Shown: piece after piece, positions 59,520 through 64,000 of the stretch
How positions within the stretch are numbered: the first letter of the stretch is position 1
Layout: every line of letters starts with the position of its first letter
Assembly (NCBI RefSeq): GCF_004364865.1
Contig: NZ_SOAU01000001.1
Coordinates: forward strand, 4,248,001-4,312,000
Source of the DNA: Ilumatobacter fluminis
GTDB taxonomy: Bacteria > Actinomycetota > Acidimicrobiia > Acidimicrobiales > Ilumatobacteraceae
DNA length: 64,000 nucleotides
Direction: 5' to 3'
Notes under the pieces: model-generated
What the model was told of the DNA's origin: nothing
Database searches by the model: none
What the model saw: the letters and a program-made list of their open reading frames with translations, nothing else
Made by a program: the position numbers and the translations under genes

Positions 59520-60938
59520 TCACGGCCGCGTCGCTTCGAAGACCGTGCTGACGTCGTCGAGTCGGGCGAGGCCCTCGACCAACTCGACGATGCCGCCGAT
59601 CCGATCGGCCGGCAGCCGGCGCCCGGCGTTGTCGGAGAACTTCCGGGCGAGCTCCGCGCTGGTCAGCGGCGCGCCCGGGCCGCCCCGGTTCTGCAGCCGC
59701 TCGATCACGACGGTGCCACGAGATCGGGTGTCGATGGTGACCACCGCCGGGAACTGGTCGGGGAAGATCTCGTCGCACGCGGCGTCGGCCACGACGTCGA
59801 TGCGTTGCATCAGCGCGCGGCAGTCGGGGTCGTTGGCCCGTTCGTCCGAGAAGTCGTCGAGTGCGAGACCGAGGCCGCCACCCCCGGCGAGCGCCGCCGC
59901 GAAGACGAAGGGTGCGCTGAACTGGGCTTGGTAGCCGGTCTCGGGCGCACGCTTGACCTCGATCGGTTCTCCGACCGTTCGCACCGTCGGGCCTGCGACA
60001 CCGATGGTGACCCGTTCGATGTCGTCGGCGGTGACGCCTTGCTCTCTCGCTGCGATCCCGGCGTCGATCACCGCGTGGGTGAAGTGGTTGGCCGGATACG
60101 GCTTGAAGAAGATGTCGGGGACGTCCCAGCGTTCCCCGAACCCGTCGAGCAGGGCATCGGCGTCGAGGAACTCGCCGACGTGGGCCTGGAAGAAACCGAA
60201 CCGTCCCTCGAGCACCGTCGGTGGGCCGGTGATGCCGGCGACGGCGAGATCGGCGGCGGAGACACCGCAGTTCGCGGCCCAACCGCAATGGATGCGCTTG
60301 ACCGTCCCACCGGTTCGGTTCGCCTCGATGATGCCGGCGGCCATACTCGCGGCGATGCCACATGCGTCGGCGATCGTGGCCGGGTCGGCACCCCGCAGCG
60401 CAGCGACGGCGCCTGCCGCAGCGATCGCACCGCAGATCGACGTGGCGTGTTGTCCACGCTCGAAGAACAGCGAGTTCCCGGCGTCGCGGTCGTAGCCGGC
60501 CATGCCGAGCCGACAGCAGAGTTCGAGCCCGATCGCCGATGCGAGGATCAAGTCCTCACCGCTGCGGTGATCGCGTTCCGCTGCAGCCCACACGGCGGGC
60601 AGCACCGGCGCCGACGGGTGGAGGACCGACGGGAGATGGGTGTCGTCGTAGTCGAGCGAATGGGCGAGGACACCGTTGGCGAAGGCGGCGGCACGCGCCG
60701 GGACCATGACGTCGTGACCGACCACGTGGGCCTGCGGGAGTCCTCCGTCGGCGGTGGCGAATCGGAGTGCCGCGTCGCTGGTCGGCAACTCGGCTGCAGC
60801 GAGACAGAGGCCCATCAGGTCGAGGGTTCGCTGTCCGACGCTCGCGACGACGGCGTCGGGCAGGTCGGTGAACGTCAGGGCTGCAGCGGTGTCGGCCAGG
60901 CGTTCGATGTAGCCGGTGGTCTGGGAGACGTCGGTCAT
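59520..60938 (-). CDS. MmgE/PrpD family protein
   Basis: 472 residues, the usual length. LDLMGLCLAAAELPTSDAALRF, FANGVLAHSLDYDDTH, GLELCCRLGMAGYDRDAG and KPYPANHFTHAVIDAGIA are family hallmarks. Members include 2-methylcitrate dehydratase, cis-aconitate decarboxylase and epimerases of carboxylic acids. The neighbours (CoA transferase, CitE-like lyase) suggest a polycarboxylic or branched acid. ATG 60938 overlaps the cyclase stop by four bases. Confidence 0.87.
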   Translation of the reverse strand: MTDVSQTTGYIERLADTAAALTFTDLPDAVVASVGQRTLDLMGLCLAAAELPTSDAALRFATADGGLPQAHVVGHDVMVPARAAAFANGVLAHSLDYDDTHLPSVLHPSAPVLPAVWAAAERDHRSGEDLILASAIGLELCCRLGMAGYDRDAGNSLFFERGQHATSICGAIAAAGAVAALRGADPATIADACGIAASMAAGIIEANRTGGTVKRIHCGWAANCGVSAADLAVAGITGPPTVLEGRFGFFQAHVGEFLDADALLDGFGERWDVPDIFFKPYPANHFTHAVIDAGIAAREQGVTADDIERVTIGVAGPTVRTVGEPIEVKRAPETGYQAQFSAPFVFAAALAGGGGLGLALDDFSDERANDPDCRALMQRIDVVADAACDEIFPDQFPAVVTIDTRSRGTVVIERLQNRGGPGAPLTSAELARKFSDNAGRRLPADRIGGIVELVEGLARLDDVSTVFEATRP

Positions 60939-61777
60939 GGTTCCAGCACCGCCACCGGGCGCACGGGCGAGCCGGTGCCACCGACGATCTTCAGCGGGGA
61001 CAGGACGAACACGAACTCGTGCACACCCGTCGCCGCGAGCCCTTCGAGGTCGAGGGTCTCGATGATGTAGATCCCGTTCTCGACCAACAGCACACGGTGC
61101 GCCGGGAGGAGCGCATGACCTGCGCCCGGCTTGAGGCACTCGAACGCGATCGTGTCCGCGCCGACGGCGTGGCACTGCTTGTCGGCGAGCCAGTGCGCGC
61201 CCGCTTCGCTCACGCCGGGAACTCCCGAGTCGCGGCCGACGTAGGCGTCGCCTTCGTCCCAACGCTGACCCCAGCCGGACCGGATGAGGACGACGTCACC
61301 GGCGTCGATCGAGCTGCCTTGCGCGGCGACGGTGGCGTCGAGGTCGTCGGTCGTGATCTCGTAGCCGTCGTCGAGTCGGTCGACGCCGAGCGCCGCGGGC
61401 ACGTCGAGCAGCACGCCCGGACGCACCATCGGCTCGATGGTCTCGGCGCCGTGCTCGGAGAACGCGCCTCCCATCTGGGCCTCGGCCGCGTCGACCTCGC
61501 CGTGCAGCATCCCGCAGTGGGACACGTGCGACAGTGCATCGATGTGCGTTCCGACGTGGCAGCCGGTGACGAGCATCTCGGCAGCCGCCGAACCGCCGTC
61601 GGCTCGGACCATGTCCCCGTGGCGACGGGTGAGCGCCATTCGGTAGGTGGCGTGGTTGGGTGACTGCGGCATCCCGAGGAACATCGGGCGGCCGAGATCG
61701 ACCGTGCGAACGCCGCGCCGGACCGCGTCGAGCAATGGTCCGGATGTCGTGGTCGTCGTGGTGGACGTGTTGGTCAT
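60935..61777 (-). CDS. Cyclase family (kynurenine-formamidase-like) metal hydrolase
   Basis: 280 residues. The zinc motif H-x-G-x-H-x-D is present in GCHVGTHIDALSH; LGRPMFLGMPQSPNHATY precedes it and DVVLIRSGWGQRW follows. Family members hydrolyse formamides (KynB), isatin or cyclic amides and esters. With an unusual Thr-rich start (TNTSTTTTTTSG). ATG 61777 overlaps the lyase stop. A ring-opening or amide-cleaving step is a reasonable inference. Confidence 0.86.
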   Translation of the reverse strand: MTNTSTTTTTTSGPLLDAVRRGVRTVDLGRPMFLGMPQSPNHATYRMALTRRHGDMVRADGGSAAAEMLVTGCHVGTHIDALSHVSHCGMLHGEVDAAEAQMGGAFSEHGAETIEPMVRPGVLLDVPAALGVDRLDDGYEITTDDLDATVAAQGSSIDAGDVVLIRSGWGQRWDEGDAYVGRDSGVPGVSEAGAHWLADKQCHAVGADTIAFECLKPGAGHALLPAHRVLLVENGIYIIETLDLEGLAATGVHEFVFVLSPLKIVGGTGSPVRPVAVLEP

Positions 61778-62673
61778 GATGACTCCTCGAAGTGTTGGGC
61801 GAGCGCCACGAGGTTGCGCGCTCGTGCCGCGACGGCGGCGTCGACGAACGCCCCGGCCTCGGCCGAGGCGCCGCGTCCGGCGGCGTCGTTGAGTTGATGC
61901 GCCTCGACGGTTCGGCGCGCGGCTTCGATCTCTGCCTCGGTCGGGGTGAACACCCGGTGGACGGCTTCGATCTGACGGGGGTGGACGATCGACTTGCCGA
62001 AGAAGCCGAGTGAGCGAGCCCAGCGCGCTCCGGCCTCGAGTCCGGCGACGTCGTCGATCGCCGTGTGGACGCTGTCAATCGGCGGGCCGATCTCGGCCGA
62101 GCGAGACGCGATCACGATCGCCGACCGGGCAGCCACGGTCGCGAGCTGTTCGTCGTCGGGGGCGAGCAGCGCCATGTCGGCGAGGAAGTCGGTGGATCCG
62201 AACGCGATCCGGGCGACCCGGTCGGCGCCGGCGATGGTGTCGATCGCGGTCAGGCCGGCCACCGACTCGATGGTGGGATACAGACCGATCGCTGCAGGGT
62301 CGACCCCGGCGTCGGCCGCGGCGGCGTCGATCCATCCGACCACTTCGCGGAGCGCGTCGGCCGACTCGGCTTTGGGCAGCCGGAGACCGTCGACGCCGTC
62401 CGCGACCGCTGCGACGACGTCGTCGTGGTCGTAGTGACCGTCGGGGCCACGGTTGACCCGGACGTGCAGTGACCCGACCGGACGCGACCTCAGCTCGTCG
62501 AGGAGCCCGACGAGCGACGCCCGGGCGACCTGCTTGTTGGCAGGCGCCACGGCGTCCTCGAGGTCGAAGATCACGGCGTCGGCGGTCGACGCCCACGCCT
62601 TCCGGCAGTGCTCGGGACGTTCGGCGCTCGCGTACAGGTACGACCGGTGCAGACGGCGGTCAGCCAACGACAC
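61774..62673 (-). CDS. HpcH/HpaI aldolase / CitE-like acyl-CoA lyase
   Basis: About 299 residues. RSYLYASAERPEHCRKA, AVIFDLEDAVAPANK (metal-binding Glu and Asp), RVNRGPDG, LRLPKAES and GKSIVHPRQIEAVHRVF are typical of CitE-like beta-subunits, which cleave (3S)-citramalyl-, malyl- or related CoA esters to acetyl- or propionyl-CoA and a 2-oxoacid. Start is uncertain: GTG 62676, GTG 62673 or TTG 62667, all overlapping the CoA-transferase 3' end; GGGAG lies just upstream. Paired with a class III CoA transferase it fits a CoA-ester cleavage route. Confidence 0.87.
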   Translation of the reverse strand: MSLADRRLHRSYLYASAERPEHCRKAWASTADAVIFDLEDAVAPANKQVARASLVGLLDELRSRPVGSLHVRVNRGPDGHYDHDDVVAAVADGVDGLRLPKAESADALREVVGWIDAAAADAGVDPAAIGLYPTIESVAGLTAIDTIAGADRVARIAFGSTDFLADMALLAPDDEQLATVAARSAIVIASRSAEIGPPIDSVHTAIDDVAGLEAGARWARSLGFFGKSIVHPRQIEAVHRVFTPTEAEIEAARRTVEAHQLNDAAGRGASAEAGAFVDAAVAARARNLVALAQHFEESS

Positions 62674-63895
62674 CACGCTCCCGCAGTTCGACGATGCGTT
62701 CGGCGTCGACGCCGAGCGATGCCAGGACGTCATCGGTGTCCGCGCCGACGGCGCGGCCCGTGTGGCGAATCGAACCGGGCGTGTCGCTGAAGCGACAGAT
62801 GACGTTCTGCATCGCCACCCGTCCGAGCTCGTCGTCGTCGACCTCGGTGATCATCTGGCGAGCGCGGACCTGCGGATCGGCCATCAGGTCGTCGATCTCG
62901 TAGACGGTCGCGATCGCGGCTTCTGCTTCCTCGAACGAAGCGACGACGTCGGCGTGGGACCGCTCGGCGACCCAGGTGCTGACGGCGCTGTCGATCTCGT
63001 CGGCGTGCTCGACACGCCCGGATCCGCTGGAGAACCAGTCCTGTTCGGCCAGGTCGGCACGTCCCACGAGTCGCATGACCCGCTCGGCGACCGGTGTCGC
63101 ACTGGCCGACACGGCGACCCACTTACCGTCGGCGGTGCGGTACGTGTTGCGGGGCGCGTTGTTCTCCGAGCGGTTCCCCCGGCGGGCCGGGATCTCACCG
63201 AGCTGTTGGTACGCACTCGGCTGAGGGCCGAGCACGGTCACGAGCGGTTCGAGGATCGCGAGGTCGACGACCTGGCCGTCCGACGACGTCGTGTCGCGGT
63301 GGTACAGCGCTGCGACGGTCGCGTACGCAGCGGTGATGCCGGCGATGCCGTCGGCGAGGCCGAACGGGGGCAGCGTCGGCGGGCCGTCCGGCTCACCGGT
63401 CATGGCGGCGAATCCGCTCATCGCCTCGGCGAGGGTGCCGAACGCCGGACGGGTCGCGTACGGGCCCTCCTGTCCGAACCCGGTGACCCGCACCAGGACG
63501 ATCTTCGGGTTGATCTCGCGGAGCCGGTCGTAGCCGAGTCCCCACCGCTCGAGCGTGCCCGGGCGGAAGTTCTCGATGACGACGTCGGCGCCGCGGACCA
63601 TGTCGAGGAACACGCCCGCGCCGTCGGGGTCGGAAAGCTTCAGGCCGACGCAACGCTTGTTGCGTCCGACCATCTTCCACCAGAGCCCGATGCCGTCCTT
63701 CGACGGTCCGTGGGTGCGCAGCGGATCGCCGCGGTCGGGGTGTTCGATCTTGACGACGTCGGCGCCGAGATCGCCCAGCAGCTGGGCACCGAGCGGCCCC
63801 GCGTAGACGGTCGAGATGTCGAGCACCCGCACGCCGGTCAGCGGACCGGACGCGCCAGGCTCACCGTTGGTCGAAGGAGTGGTCACCGTCGTCAC
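62660..63895 (-). CDS. Class III CoA transferase (CaiB/BaiF family)
   Basis: 411 residues. LTGVRVLDISTVYAGPLGAQLLGDLGADVVKIE, RNKRCVGLKL, VIENFRPGTLERWGLGYD and the SGF-AAMTG segment are family signatures; the catalytic Asp expected near residue 170 falls in the GLADGIAG region. It transfers CoA from a donor such as succinyl-CoA to an acid, or between acids. GTG 63895 is fixed by GTGA overlap with the stop of the gene entering from the right. Together with the CitE-like lyase this resembles itaconate/citramalate-type routes, though the substrate is not proven. Confidence 0.88.
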   Translation of the reverse strand: MTTVTTPSTNGEPGASGPLTGVRVLDISTVYAGPLGAQLLGDLGADVVKIEHPDRGDPLRTHGPSKDGIGLWWKMVGRNKRCVGLKLSDPDGAGVFLDMVRGADVVIENFRPGTLERWGLGYDRLREINPKIVLVRVTGFGQEGPYATRPAFGTLAEAMSGFAAMTGEPDGPPTLPPFGLADGIAGITAAYATVAALYHRDTTSSDGQVVDLAILEPLVTVLGPQPSAYQQLGEIPARRGNRSENNAPRNTYRTADGKWVAVSASATPVAERVMRLVGRADLAEQDWFSSGSGRVEHADEIDSAVSTWVAERSHADVVASFEEAEAAIATVYEIDDLMADPQVRARQMITEVDDDELGRVAMQNVICRFSDTPGSIRHTGRAVGADTDDVLASLGVDAERIVELRERGVVG

Positions 63896-64000
63896 CAGCA
63901 ACCACACCCGGGGGCGGGCTGGCCGTAGGGCTGGAGCTCCGGCGGGAGGATCGGCTTGTGCTCGGGCGACCAGGTGAAGTCGACCTCGTGCTCGGTGTAC
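63892..64000 (-). CDS. C-terminal end of an unrecognised protein (cut by window edge)
   Basis: Only the last 35 residues are inside: YTEHEVDFTWSPEHKPILPP, then a Pro/Gly-rich end finishing GCGCW. The frame is credible because its stop overlaps the CoA-transferase GTG in the same GTGA fashion as the rest of the operon. I do not recognise the family. Confidence 0.6.
   Translation of the reverse strand, partial: YTEHEVDFTWSPEHKPILPPELQPYGQPAPGCGCW

Overview
The window is one stretch of very GC-rich DNA with dense, mostly minus-strand genes, many GTG starts, pervasive ATGA/GTGA stop-start overlaps and several starts that look leaderless. Luciferase-like (LLM) flavin oxidoreductases, SnoaL-fold proteins, acyl-CoA synthetases, sortase-anchored surface proteins and an FHA-FtsK ATPase point to a free-living actinobacterium. 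An Acidimicrobiia (Ilumatobacter-like) origin is my inference; no rRNA or housekeeping marker is present to confirm it. I saw no tRNA, rRNA, CRISPR, transposase or phage gene, and no stretch over 300 bases lacks a gene.

Region 1 (1-28208) is a large catabolic regulon. Six transcription units carry LLM oxidoreductases, acyl-CoA dehydrogenases, three acyl-CoA synthetases, SDR and zinc dehydrogenases, a MaoC hydratase, a CoA transferase, a complete E1alpha/E1beta/E2 2-oxoacid dehydrogenase set and a five-part branched-chain-amino-acid-type ABC importer. Twelve minus-strand genes from 25421 down to 12502 have gaps of at most 28 bases and look like one operon. The promoter regions share an 18-bp palindrome, ACCAAGCA-NN-TGCTTGGT (seven sites), which sits on or next to the -35 or -10 elements; this suggests one repressor controls the set. 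A lone riboflavin kinase carries the same site and could supply FMN for the flavoenzymes. The substrate is unknown: import, CoA activation, beta-oxidation-like steps, flavin mono-oxygenation and oxidative decarboxylation are all represented.

Region 2 (28251-38401) holds a KhtTU-like cation/proton antiporter pair, a 1206-residue surface protein (C-type lectin-like domain, nine fibronectin III repeats, LPSTG anchor), small SnoaL, VOC and SDR genes, another LLM oxidoreductase and an RNA 2',3'-cyclic phosphodiesterase.

Region 3 (38359-44395) is a compact type VII secretion-like locus: a small unknown protein, a WXG-motif protein, a 221-residue miniature RHS/YD-repeat protein and a 1439-residue ATPase whose order is ubiquitin-like, FHA, membrane segments, three FtsK-type domains. 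No other ESX component is nearby.

Region 4 (44538-56785) has miscellaneous genes: a DUF7064-type protein, a DUF2256-DUF3253 protein, a 1279-residue surface protein with nine IPT/TIG repeats and an LPATG anchor, a TRIC-type channel, a DUF6204 protein, two secreted proteins, a universal-stress-like protein and an MFS transporter.

Region 5 (56812-64000) is a second catabolic cluster in two minus-strand units: isochorismatase-fold amidase plus two NodB/PuuE-type deacetylases, and a class III CoA transferase, CitE-like lyase, cyclase and MmgE/PrpD protein that enter from the right edge.
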